This document shows positions 13,436 through 20,959 of a DNA stretch of 21,346 bases, piece by piece. Under the pieces are notes generated by a model. The model saw only the letters and a list, made by a program, of their open reading frames with translations. It did no database searches and had not been told where the DNA came from. This stretch comes from Bacteroidia bacterium (GTDB lineage Bacteria; Bacteroidota; Bacteroidia; Bacteroidales; GCA-2748055), in contig JAUVKN010000023.1 in assembly GCA_030596245.1 (NCBI GenBank), positions 1 through 21,346 of the forward strand, read 5' to 3'. The position numbers were made by a program, and so were the translations under genes. Position 1 is the stretch's first letter; the number at the start of each line of letters is the position of its first letter.

Positions 13436-15124
13436 CTATTTCATGCCCAGCAGTACGATCTCATCGGGCGTTGAGAGTGTTGCCTTCCCATGCCTAACAA
13501 CAACATATGTGCTGGAATAGTAATCATACAATCGTGTTCCATCCTCGAAAACGTCTCCCACTGTCAGTGATTTCTCTCCCGGTTCCAGGTCCAGTCCCAC
13601 CACCACATGATCTGAATAATCCCCTGAGTTAAAACTTCTGGAAAAGGTATAGGGCGACAAAGTTTGCATCTGATGCTGTCCGGCTCCCACTGAAGGATGC
13701 TCCCTGCGGAACTGCCCAAGTTTTCTGTAATGATTCATCACCTGACCAATAGAAAAGCCGTTCCTGGTGGTATTGTTTTCAATCTCTTCCCAGTTCATCA
13801 CTCCGCGCAAGGTTGCATCTCCCATTGTTCCAGGTATGATCAGCTCCCTGCAACTCTCATCGCCATAATATATCTGTGAAGCACCTGGAGCTAATAATAA
13901 TTTGGTTCCAGCCTCCAGAGGCTTTGTACGTTCCTTGTCAAAAGGTTCCCCATCGTCATGTGAGGTGAGGTAATTGAGAACTCCTTTTCCTTTTAACTCA
14001 TTGTATAGTTTGTCAGAATAGAGTGAGAAGAGTGTCTCATAGTCCTGGGTAGCGCTATTTTTAAAATCGAAGTTGATCATGCTGTGAATGCCATGGTCAA
14101 AAAAGTCAACATTCCGGTCACCGAACCAATAGTTCCTGCCTGACTGGATCCCATATCCATATACTTCAGCAACCATATAAAAATCATTCTCATCCAGCAC
14201 CATATCCGGATGTTGATTTTTCCATTCCAGGAAGGCGATCCGGGCTTCCTTATCCAGTTCTCCCCAGATACCCTCTTCAATATGCTTGGCCGTATCGAGC
14301 CGGTATCCGTCTATTCCATACTTACGAATGAAATCTGTGAGCCACTTTATGATGTAAAACCTGGGGGCCCTGGGATAACCTGTTCGTTCAAAAAATGAAT
14401 CCAGTTCTGCCATCTCCTTATCAAGCCGGCCCTCCTGTTCCCATTTCTCCATGAGCGATGGGGGAAGCTCTGCCGGATCATTCGATTCGGTCCGGATATC
14501 CGGGAGGTTCTCAACCAGGGTGCATGTTACTGTGGTTTTATAGTCCTGGTAAGTGCATCTGGGACTGGTCCGGACCCACTCTTCCGGCCACACAGGATCC
14601 TTTTCTGTTACCGGTCCGGTATGGTTCATGATCACATCCATGACGATCCGAATACCATGTCTATGGGCAGTTTCAACCAGTTTTATCAGATCTTCTTCGG
14701 TTCCAAAGTTGGGATCGATACTGGTCCAGTCCTTTATCCAGTAGCCGTGATATCCGTAGGTCATCCCGGTGGATTCATCTGTACTTCCATGGATCTGTTC
14801 AAAGTAAGGAGTAAGCCAGAGGGCAGTGATACCAAGTTCGTCGAAATAGCCCTCTTCGATCTTTTTGATCACCCCTTTCATATCGCCTCCTTCGAATCCG
14901 CGTAATTTTGCAGGCTGACCAGTACGGTCATAGTTCACATCATTGGTGGGATCACCATTACTGAACCGGTCGGTCAGCAAAAAATAGATGTTGGCGTTCT
15001 CCCATAAAAAGGGTGCATCTTTGTTTTTAAGCTGACTTCCCTTAGAGATATTACATGATCCCAGGATCCCAAGCCCAATGAAACCAATCACTGCACATAA
15101 AATCAAATAATTTCCAGTTTTCAT
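13436..15124 (-). CDS. GH13 alpha-amylase family lipoprotein
   Basis: A 562-residue glycoside hydrolase of family 13, which cuts alpha-glucosidic bonds in starch or maltodextrins by a retaining mechanism. The four conserved regions are present: DVIMNH (163-168), GYRLDTAKH with nucleophile Asp277, VAEVYG with acid/base Glu320, and LTSHDD with His389-Asp390. The N-terminus (MKTGNYLILCAVIGFIGLGILGSC) is a lipoprotein signal with Cys24, so the enzyme is anchored to a membrane facing the periplasm or outside. Two cysteines (190, 201) in the loop-rich segment between regions I and II may form a disulfide. It lies between an MDR oxidoreductase gene (36-bp gap) and a DUF4332-like gene (9-bp gap), with no susC/susD pair nearby, so it is not in a classical polysaccharide utilisation locus within the window. 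Confidence 0.93.
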   Translation of the reverse strand: MKTGNYLILCAVIGFIGLGILGSCNISKGSQLKNKDAPFLWENANIYFLLTDRFSNGDPTNDVNYDRTGQPAKLRGFEGGDMKGVIKKIEEGYFDELGITALWLTPYFEQIHGSTDESTGMTYGYHGYWIKDWTSIDPNFGTEEDLIKLVETAHRHGIRIVMDVIMNHTGPVTEKDPVWPEEWVRTSPRCTYQDYKTTVTCTLVENLPDIRTESNDPAELPPSLMEKWEQEGRLDKEMAELDSFFERTGYPRAPRFYIIKWLTDFIRKYGIDGYRLDTAKHIEEGIWGELDKEARIAFLEWKNQHPDMVLDENDFYMVAEVYGYGIQSGRNYWFGDRNVDFFDHGIHSMINFDFKNSATQDYETLFSLYSDKLYNELKGKGVLNYLTSHDDGEPFDKERTKPLEAGTKLLLAPGASQIYYGDESCRELIIPGTMGDATLRGVMNWEEIENNTTRNGFSIGQVMNHYRKLGQFRREHPSVGAGQHQMQTLSPYTFSRSFNSGDYSDHVVVGLDLEPGEKSLTVGDVFEDGTRLYDYYSSTYVVVRHGKATLSTPDEIVLLGMK

Positions 15125-15160
15125 CTTGTCATTTTCTTTTATAACCTGTCGATTGTTCTA

Positions 15161-16150
15161 TCACTTGTTACTTTTTTTCATTGTCAGGATGATTTTGCCA
15201 TCCGACATACTCTTCTTGTAGAGTGAAATTGCTTTCTCAACCTCCTCCAGAGGCATGTTCCCTTTGATATGGGTGGTGAGTGAATCAGACAATTGTTTTT
15301 TCACCTGGTTGATAAATCTGATTTTGAAAAGTATGCCCTTTGTTTGCAGCCAGTGACCAAGCTGGAAACCGATGATCTGTTTCTCCTCCTTGATCAGGCT
15401 TCCCGGGTCCACCATCATCGGATCACCTGATAATCTTGCATATGCGACCAGAGTAGTGCCCTGTGGAGCAGCCCTGAGAAGGAGCGAGGATTGCTCCCCG
15501 GTCACCGCATCCATAAAAAGAGTGGCCTTCAGCTCATGAGAAAGTCGATGTAGCTCTGCTTCAAAGTTGCTGTCATTGCTGTTCAGCACATAGGTCGCTC
15601 CCATGTTTCTTAGTTCAGTCGCCTGCTCCTCTCTCCGTACGATATTAATCAATGGGATCTGATTTTGGTTTGCTAACCTAATCAGCATCTTTCCAAGAGC
15701 ACTGGCTGCAGCATTGTTAACCACCGCCTGGTGGTTACCTGTTTTTGCCATGTGAAGCAATGCCATGGCAGTCATGGGATTCACCAGCATCATGGCACCT
15801 TGTTCAAAAGATATACTCCGGGGGAGTGGAATGGTTCGCATGGCCGACGTTTTCATGTATTCAGCCCAGGTTCCGTCCCCTTCCGGATCAGGGGAGCATG
15901 CAACCCGCTTCCCAACCCTCATTCCTGATAGCAGTCCGCCTCCTGAACTTACTACGACTCCGCTACCTTCCAGTCCGGGAGTAAATGGAAAGTTACGTGC
16001 CAGATAATTGCCTTGAATAAGGGCAAGGTCCGATGGATTAACCGGGGAGGCATGCATCCTGACCAATACCTCTCCAGCTCCTGGTTGTGGGACCGGAATG
16101 GATTCAACAACCAGTTTTCCCCCTGCTTCATGCTGTCTGATTGCAAACAT
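15161..16150 (-). CDS. MDR-family quinone oxidoreductase/enoyl reductase-like dehydrogenase
   Basis: A 329-residue medium-chain dehydrogenase/reductase. The N-terminal GroES-like domain shows HASPVNPSDLALIQGNY (about 29-45) and PGLEGSGVV (58-66); the nucleotide-binding domain has NNAAASALGKMLIRLA (about 145-160) in place of the usual glycine-rich AAxGxVG, and VLNSNDSNF later. Zinc-binding cysteines are missing, which places it with zinc-free NADPH quinone oxidoreductases or mitochondrial-type enoyl reductases (MECR-like). Substrate unknown. Its ATG shares one base with the TAA of the upstream NTPase gene (TAATG, 16148-16152), a mark of coupled translation. Confidence 0.85.
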   Translation of the reverse strand: MFAIRQHEAGGKLVVESIPVPQPGAGEVLVRMHASPVNPSDLALIQGNYLARNFPFTPGLEGSGVVVSSGGGLLSGMRVGKRVACSPDPEGDGTWAEYMKTSAMRTIPLPRSISFEQGAMMLVNPMTAMALLHMAKTGNHQAVVNNAAASALGKMLIRLANQNQIPLINIVRREEQATELRNMGATYVLNSNDSNFEAELHRLSHELKATLFMDAVTGEQSSLLLRAAPQGTTLVAYARLSGDPMMVDPGSLIKEEKQIIGFQLGHWLQTKGILFKIRFINQVKKQLSDSLTTHIKGNMPLEEVEKAISLYKKSMSDGKIILTMKKSNK

Positions 16151-16707
16151 TATCTCTTTGTGTTGATTAATTTTCTGGTAAGACTCTCCATCAATTCTGT
16201 CTGATCTGAAGAATCAACCCGAAATATATTCTCTTCGGGCACATTCCATTTTTCTGCTATTTCCGGAAGAATCTGGTCCCTGACGATCCAGAGCTGGGGG
16301 ATATCATACCGCTTCTCCAAATGCTTCAGAATATTCCACCATCCCTGTCTCTCCAGTTCCATGGGGCCCACCTCATCTATAACTACCAGGTCGGGATGTT
16401 GAGAAAGACCATTATGGATCCATTGTTCACCTTCTTTAAAAGCTTCAGGATTAAAAAAGAATCGGCGGAAATTCAGCCATCCCGGTATCTCCTCTGTGGT
16501 TGCCAGTGGAATTTGTTTTCCGTGTTCGAGATCCACCAGGGTAAATCCCGATCTCTGACCCTCATGGAAGGAGCCACGACTCAGAAACCCGGTGATCTTC
16601 AACTTATTCTTTTTTAAACGTTCGACCAGTTGTGATAAGAGTGTGGTTTTCCCTCCCTGCACTTTTCCGGTGATCAAATGAATATTATAATGTGGGTCAC
16701 ATGCCAT
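16150..16707 (-). CDS. THEP1-type P-loop nucleoside-triphosphatase (DUF265-like)
   Basis: A 185-residue P-loop NTPase. Walker A is GKVQGGKT (14-21) with Lys20 and Walker B is LVVIDEVGPMEL with Asp111-Glu112. The VGPMEL run after Walker B and the compact single-domain size are characteristic of the THEP1/NTPase_1 family (PF03266), slow NTPases of unclear role found in archaea, bacteria and human NTPCR. The segment FLSRGSFHEGQRSGFTLVDL (41-60) also fits the family. It starts 12 bases after the decarboxylase stop and is joined to the next gene by TAATG, so it sits in the middle of an operon. Confidence 0.85.
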   Translation of the reverse strand: MACDPHYNIHLITGKVQGGKTTLLSQLVERLKKNKLKITGFLSRGSFHEGQRSGFTLVDLEHGKQIPLATTEEIPGWLNFRRFFFNPEAFKEGEQWIHNGLSQHPDLVVIDEVGPMELERQGWWNILKHLEKRYDIPQLWIVRDQILPEIAEKWNVPEENIFRVDSSDQTELMESLTRKLINTKR

Positions 16708-16719
16708 TTCTTGCAGATT

Positions 16720-18135
16720 TCACATGCCTTTTTTTGCCACAGATTCTATCTCCTTCAGCGCTGTTTCAATATGTTGTGGTTCCACATATGTTTGTCCGAT
16801 GATCATTCTCACGGTATAGAGGCCGCGGATCTTCGTATGGGTAAGGAACAACTTCCCTCTGCGGTTAATCTCCTCCAGGAATGTTTCATTCAGTTTGTTT
16901 ATTGATTCGGGATCATCAATGCCTTCTGGTTTCAACCGGAAACCGGTGAAATTCAAAAAAGGTTCAAGGGCAAGTTCAATGCCGGGTATTTTTTGTATCT
17001 GTTCTGAAAAATATTGATTCAATTGGATATGGGAACGGAGCCTCTCCTGAATTCCTTGTATCCCAAAGCCCCTCAGGACGAACCATAGTTTAAGGGCCCT
17101 GAACCTTCTGCCCAGAGGCACCCCCCAGTCACGGTAGTCATTCACACTCCCCCTGGATTTGGTTTTCAGGTACTCCGGAAGGTTCTCAAAGGTCTTTATA
17201 AGCAGACTGGCATCTTTTACAAAGTAGACGGAGCAATCGAAATTGGTAAACATCCATTTATGTGGATTAAACACAAAACTATCCACCTTTTCAATCCCCT
17301 TCACCATCCATCCGTATTCAGGCAAAAGCAGAGCAGTACCTGCATAAGCAGCATCCACATGAAACCACAGGTTATACTTCTTGCTGAGCGTCCCAATGTC
17401 GTCAATGGGATCTACAGCCAGGGTACCTGTAGTTCCGATGGTGCCAACCACAGCACAGGGTTGATAACCTTGTTGAATATCTGCTTTGATCTTCTCTTCC
17501 AGCAGAGCAGGTATCATTCGCATCTGATTGTCCACACCAATCTTTACCAGGTTTTTCCTTCCAATCCCGCATACTCCCACAGCTTTTTCAATGGAAGAGT
17601 GGGTCTCTTCAGAGCAATAGATCCTCAGGTTGTTGGGTACTCCCTCTTCATTTGACCTGAAACCAGTGGTTACTTCCCGCGCAGTGATAAGAGCCACCAA
17701 TGTGGCCGAGGATGCACTGTCCTGGATCACCCCTTCAAGTCCTGAGGGCAGACCCATAGAATCCCTGAGCCATTCCATCATGCGTTGCTCAAGCTCAGCA
17801 GCTGCCGGAGAGGTATCCCAGATCATACACTGTGCTCCAATGGCTGAAGTAATAAACTCAGCAAATATAGATTCCACAGAGTTGTTGGCTGGAAAATAAG
17901 CGTGAAAATTGGGATGTTGCCAGTGGGTGATCCCCGGCAGGATGATCTCATCCAGATCCTCGATGATCTTCTCCAGTGATTCTGAATGCGCTGGGGGCTG
18001 ACCGGGAATCTTATTGTAGATCTCTCCCGGATTTACCTGTGACTTCACAGAAAGGGTGGTGATGTGATTCAAATAATGGTCAATCCAATCTATAATATCA
18101 TGTGAACTCTTCTTAAATTCTTCAGGGTCTAGCAT
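16720..18135 (-). CDS. PLP-dependent group II amino-acid decarboxylase (aromatic-L-amino-acid decarboxylase-like)
   Basis: A 471-residue pyridoxal-phosphate enzyme of the aromatic-L-amino-acid, tyrosine and tryptophan decarboxylase group. The PLP lysine is Lys293 in FNPHKWMFTNFDC, Asp261 in FHVDAAYAG contacts the pyridine nitrogen, and His179 in EETHSS stacks on the ring. The N-terminal segments PGITHWQHPNFHAYFPAN (67-84) and IGAQCMIWDTSPAAAELE (99-116) are typical of the group, and the length fits. It should convert an aromatic amino acid to its amine and CO2 in the cytoplasm; which one cannot be told. It is first in a five-gene minus-strand run. TAATTTTG at 18144-18151 may be its -7 box, which would give an almost leaderless transcript. 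Confidence 0.92.
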   Translation of the reverse strand: MLDPEEFKKSSHDIIDWIDHYLNHITTLSVKSQVNPGEIYNKIPGQPPAHSESLEKIIEDLDEIILPGITHWQHPNFHAYFPANNSVESIFAEFITSAIGAQCMIWDTSPAAAELEQRMMEWLRDSMGLPSGLEGVIQDSASSATLVALITAREVTTGFRSNEEGVPNNLRIYCSEETHSSIEKAVGVCGIGRKNLVKIGVDNQMRMIPALLEEKIKADIQQGYQPCAVVGTIGTTGTLAVDPIDDIGTLSKKYNLWFHVDAAYAGTALLLPEYGWMVKGIEKVDSFVFNPHKWMFTNFDCSVYFVKDASLLIKTFENLPEYLKTKSRGSVNDYRDWGVPLGRRFRALKLWFVLRGFGIQGIQERLRSHIQLNQYFSEQIQKIPGIELALEPFLNFTGFRLKPEGIDDPESINKLNETFLEEINRRGKLFLTHTKIRGLYTVRMIIGQTYVEPQHIETALKEIESVAKKGM

Positions 18136-18143
18136 AGTAGCTC

Positions 18144-18151
18144 CAAAATTA
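18144..18151 (-). promoter_or_regulatory. Possible -7 element of the decarboxylase operon
   Basis: On the minus strand TAATTTTG fits TAnnTTTG exactly but lies just 8 bases from the ATG at 18135, so the transcript would be leaderless or nearly so. No -33 TTTG is present at the right distance. The box is part of the inverted repeat at 18145-18159. Confidence 0.3.
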
Positions 18152-18159
18152 GTAATTTT
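18145..18159. promoter_or_regulatory. AT-rich inverted repeat overlapping the putative decarboxylase -7 box
   Basis: AAAATT, AGT, AATTTT: perfect 6-nt arms about a 3-nt spacer. It overlaps the proposed -7 element. Being only A and T in the arms, it could be accidental. Confidence 0.3.
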
Positions 18160-18167
18160 CAGGTACC

Positions 18168-18179
18168 CCGTATATACGG
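18168..18179. promoter_or_regulatory. 12-bp perfect palindrome in the divergent promoter region, candidate operator
   Basis: CCGTATATACGG is fully self-complementary and sits in the middle of the 67-bp gap between the decarboxylase (minus) and peroxidase (plus) genes. Its place between two divergent starts suits a shared regulator site. No regulator gene is next to it. Confidence 0.4.
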
Positions 18180-18202
18180 ATTTAATACCTTAATGATAAG
18201 CT

Positions 18203-19336
18203 ATGCATCCCAAATCCATAGTATTTAGATCTTCTGCAATAGTGGTGTTAATAGCTTCAATGATGTTTGCCGGATGTAGTCAGCCTGCCAGACCTGATTC
18301 TACAGAACTATCTTTGAAGGAAATACTTGGAAAGCGATTATTCTTCGATGAAAGCCTGTCAGCACCTGCGGGCCAGTCCTGCGCCACCTGTCACGATCCA
18401 AAAATTGCCTTTGCCGATCCCGAGACCACCCTGCCGGTATCGCGAGGGGCCGTACAAGGTTTATATGGGAACCGGAATGATATGACAATCTCCTATTCCA
18501 TGTATGTGCCACCTCTTCACTATGATACGCTGGAACAGGTCTGGACGGGGGGGCTATTCTGGGATGGAAGGGTAAATTCTCTTACCGAGCAGGCCATGGG
18601 ACCTCCATTAAATCCCCTCGAAATGGCCAATCCGGATACCATGGCCATTGCTGAGAAGATCAGATCCCTGGAATATGCTGAATTGTTTGACGATGTGTAC
18701 GGACAGGGAGCACTCACCGATGCCCATTCAGCTTATTTCAATATGGCAGATGCTCTGGCTGCATATGAACGGAGTTCGGAAGTCAACCCCTTTAGCTCAA
18801 AATTTGACCTGTGGCAGAGGGGAGAGTCCAGCCTCACTGAGCAGGAGCAGCGCGGATTAATGTTGTTTGTGGCAGAAAGCAAGGGCAATTGTATGGCATG
18901 TCACCCACATACCCCATCTGAGGATGGAACACCTGCTCTTTTTACAGATTTCACCTATGATAACCTGGGTACTCCTTCCAATCCAGAAAATCCGTTTTAC
19001 CTGCTCCCTCAGGAACATAATCCGGACGGATTCGAATTCAGGGATCCAGGATTGGGTGGGTTCTTAAACGATTCATCAGAGATAGGAAAATTCAGGGTGC
19101 CCACCCTTAGGAATGTGGCCATCACTCCTCCCTATTTGCATAACGGGGTATTCAAAACCCTCTACCAGGTCGTCTCATTTTATAATACAAGGGATGTGGC
19201 TCCATGGCCTGAACCGGAAGTGCTGGCAAACCTGAATAGAGATGAAATGGGGGATCTTGGCCTTACCAACCAAGAGGTGGAGGATATTGTGGCTTTTCTT
19301 GAAACATTAACCGATGGCTGGGTGGAGCCGGATTAG
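18203..19336 (+). CDS. Di-haem cytochrome c peroxidase / MauG-family lipoprotein
   Basis: A 377-residue member of the bacterial di-haem cytochrome c peroxidase family. Two haem-attachment motifs are present: CATCH (60-64) in the N-terminal domain and CMACH (230-234) in the C-terminal domain. LGKRLFFDESLS (42-53) and KFRVPTLRNVAITPPYLHNG toward the C-terminus are strong family text. The N-terminus is a lipoprotein signal with Cys25 (MMFAGC), so it is membrane-anchored in the periplasm. Such enzymes reduce hydrogen peroxide or, in MauG types, oxidise a partner protein; which applies here is open. It is divergent from the decarboxylase gene. Its TAG overlaps the TAA of the convergent ATP-grasp gene by two bases (19334-19335), leaving no room for a separate terminator. 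Confidence 0.92.
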   Translation: MHPKSIVFRSSAIVVLIASMMFAGCSQPARPDSTELSLKEILGKRLFFDESLSAPAGQSCATCHDPKIAFADPETTLPVSRGAVQGLYGNRNDMTISYSMYVPPLHYDTLEQVWTGGLFWDGRVNSLTEQAMGPPLNPLEMANPDTMAIAEKIRSLEYAELFDDVYGQGALTDAHSAYFNMADALAAYERSSEVNPFSSKFDLWQRGESSLTEQEQRGLMLFVAESKGNCMACHPHTPSEDGTPALFTDFTYDNLGTPSNPENPFYLLPQEHNPDGFEFRDPGLGGFLNDSSEIGKFRVPTLRNVAITPPYLHNGVFKTLYQVVSFYNTRDVAPWPEPEVLANLNRDEMGDLGLTNQEVEDIVAFLETLTDGWVEPD

Positions 19337-20232
19337 TCAGAATACCTGATAAAAGCTTCTGCCAGCCTGTCTGCTGCTTCCGGATTGAACCTGAACCACA
19401 GCTCGGGTTCGATCAGTTCCAGCTCTGAAATGGACAACCTGTCCTGGTTGTCCCAGAATGCATCCACCCTGGCATAGAGGGGTAATATTTTACAGGTTGA
19501 AACCACCTGTTCGGCAAATGATACCTCCTCCGAAGAGGGCTCATAATGGTGTACACTTCCTCCAAAATCATCCTGGACCCTGAAATCACCTCTCTTCGGT
19601 TTCTTGAGGATGGCATGGCTGAATTTGCCATCGAAAAGCATAAAGGCTATCTCACCCCTGGTGGGTACCTGGTTCTGGAATTCCTGGATCATCAAGGACT
19701 CTTCCCGGATCAACGATTGGTAAATCTGCTCATATCTCTCCACATCCTCAGGTATGAATCTATAAGTATGACGTGCTCCTCCTGAAACTACCGGTTTCAG
19801 AATGATCTCCTTCCAACCTGATTCTGAGACTATTTCCTGAAGGGAACCAGGTTCTATTTTTTCCAGAAACCGGGTGGGAGGGATGTTAATTCCAAGTTTA
19901 GAGAGATCCTCCAGGTAATGTTTATCCAGGTTCCATCGGATCACCTGGTAGGGATTAATCATGGAGGTCCAATTTTTTACTTGCTCTAACCATCCTGAGA
20001 ATTCGGCATAACGGTCCACATAATCCCATGTACTTCTGAAAAGTATGTAACGCGTATCGGACCAATCCACCTCCGGATTGTCCCAGTTTGTACGCTGTAC
20101 TTTCAGGCCCCTCTTCTCAAAGGCGGACCTGACCAGTCCATCTTCATGGAGGATGTTCCGGATAAAAGAGTCCCGTTTTCGGGGTGCCAAATACCTGGAG
20201 TCGGTTAAGATGGTTATATCGGTAGTGCACAT
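19333..20232 (-). CDS. ATP-grasp domain ligase
   Basis: A 299-residue ATP-grasp protein, the fold of ligases that join a carboxylate to an amine or thiol through an acyl phosphate. Visible marks are FRSTWDYVDRY near the N-terminus, an ATP-binding lysine and glycine-rich loop in IILKPVVSGGARHTYRF, LMIQEFQN, and the metal-binding C-terminal ELELIEPELWFRF with acidic residues. It resembles the RimK/glutathione-synthetase-like group that includes the DcsG-type enzyme of D-cycloserine synthesis. The substrate is unknown. The start at 20232 (MCTTDITILTDSRY) was chosen because the reading frame further upstream runs into the LysE gene and has only a TTG at 20313. It follows the LysE gene by 13 bases, suggesting that the product made here is exported by that transporter. 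Confidence 0.8.
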   Translation of the reverse strand: MCTTDITILTDSRYLAPRKRDSFIRNILHEDGLVRSAFEKRGLKVQRTNWDNPEVDWSDTRYILFRSTWDYVDRYAEFSGWLEQVKNWTSMINPYQVIRWNLDKHYLEDLSKLGINIPPTRFLEKIEPGSLQEIVSESGWKEIILKPVVSGGARHTYRFIPEDVERYEQIYQSLIREESLMIQEFQNQVPTRGEIAFMLFDGKFSHAILKKPKRGDFRVQDDFGGSVHHYEPSSEEVSFAEQVVSTCKILPLYARVDAFWDNQDRLSISELELIEPELWFRFNPEAADRLAEAFIRYSD

Positions 20233-20245
20233 GGTATGATCGAAA

Positions 20246-20857
20246 CTACCTGAAAAAGAATATAAAGCTTTTATAGACCATATCCAGCGCAAAATAGGCA
20301 AAAGCCCCTGCAAATATTTTAAAAATGAAAGGGATGACCTTTGGCCGTGAAAGGATTGTTCTGAACCTGGAAAAGAGGAATGCCATCAGTATGGTTGAAA
20401 GGAGCCATCCCAGCTGTACAAGCCCCATAAAAATATATGCGCCCATGGTCAATTGATCGCTCAACAGGATGGCTTTTGGGATACAAATGGTGATCCAGTA
20501 GGTCCACAATACCCCGTTAGAAAGGATCATAAGCACGATCTTCCAGATGCTGAAATGAACTTTTTCACCAGTATCCATGCTGCGAACTTTCCATATGGAG
20601 ATGGAGATCCAAATGAGTATGACAGCCCCCACCAGGGAAAGCCCCCTGAAAAATGCTTCATTGAAATCCAGGGAATCCAGGATTACCAGGCAGATGACAG
20701 CCACAATTGTTTCTGCCACCAGGGCAATGAAGATGATCCTCATACTTCTGGGGAATCCCGATTGCAGGATTTCGGTGAAAACCGCAGTAATGACAGGTCC
20801 TGGGATCACCCCTCCGATGAGTCCAAGCATAAAGGCAATCACAAGTTCATGGATCAT
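20246..20857 (-). CDS. LysE-family amino-acid exporter-like membrane protein
   Basis: A 203-residue protein with about six hydrophobic segments, starting MIHELVIAFMLGLIGG. The conserved GxxPGP of the LysE/RhtB exporter superfamily is at about 16-21 (GVIPGP), followed by ITAVFTE. Length and topology fit the family, which exports amino acids and small derivatives across the inner membrane using the proton gradient. The cargo is unknown. It is first in a two-gene minus-strand operon with the ATP-grasp ligase and is divergent from the gene at 20960 across 102 bp. No clear TAnnTTTG box was found upstream; AAAAGGAG lies about 17 bases before the ATG, further than ideal. Confidence 0.85.
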   Translation of the reverse strand: MIHELVIAFMLGLIGGVIPGPVITAVFTEILQSGFPRSMRIIFIALVAETIVAVICLVILDSLDFNEAFFRGLSLVGAVILIWISISIWKVRSMDTGEKVHFSIWKIVLMILSNGVLWTYWITICIPKAILLSDQLTMGAYIFMGLVQLGWLLSTILMAFLFSRFRTILSRPKVIPFIFKIFAGAFAYFALDMVYKSFIFFFR

Positions 20858-20959
20858 TGTTCTTCTCCATTTCTCCTTTTAGTGGTTTCGAATTTATATA
20901 AAATAGGCCGATTTTGTATATTAGTCTACTCATTATGCAATACACCAAAAATAATTCCT

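Noticed and set aside
20233..20313. Longer start for the ATP-grasp ligase
   Set aside because: It begins at a TTG within the LysE gene, and the extra residues are unlike the family; the ATG at 20232 gives a 13-bp gap.
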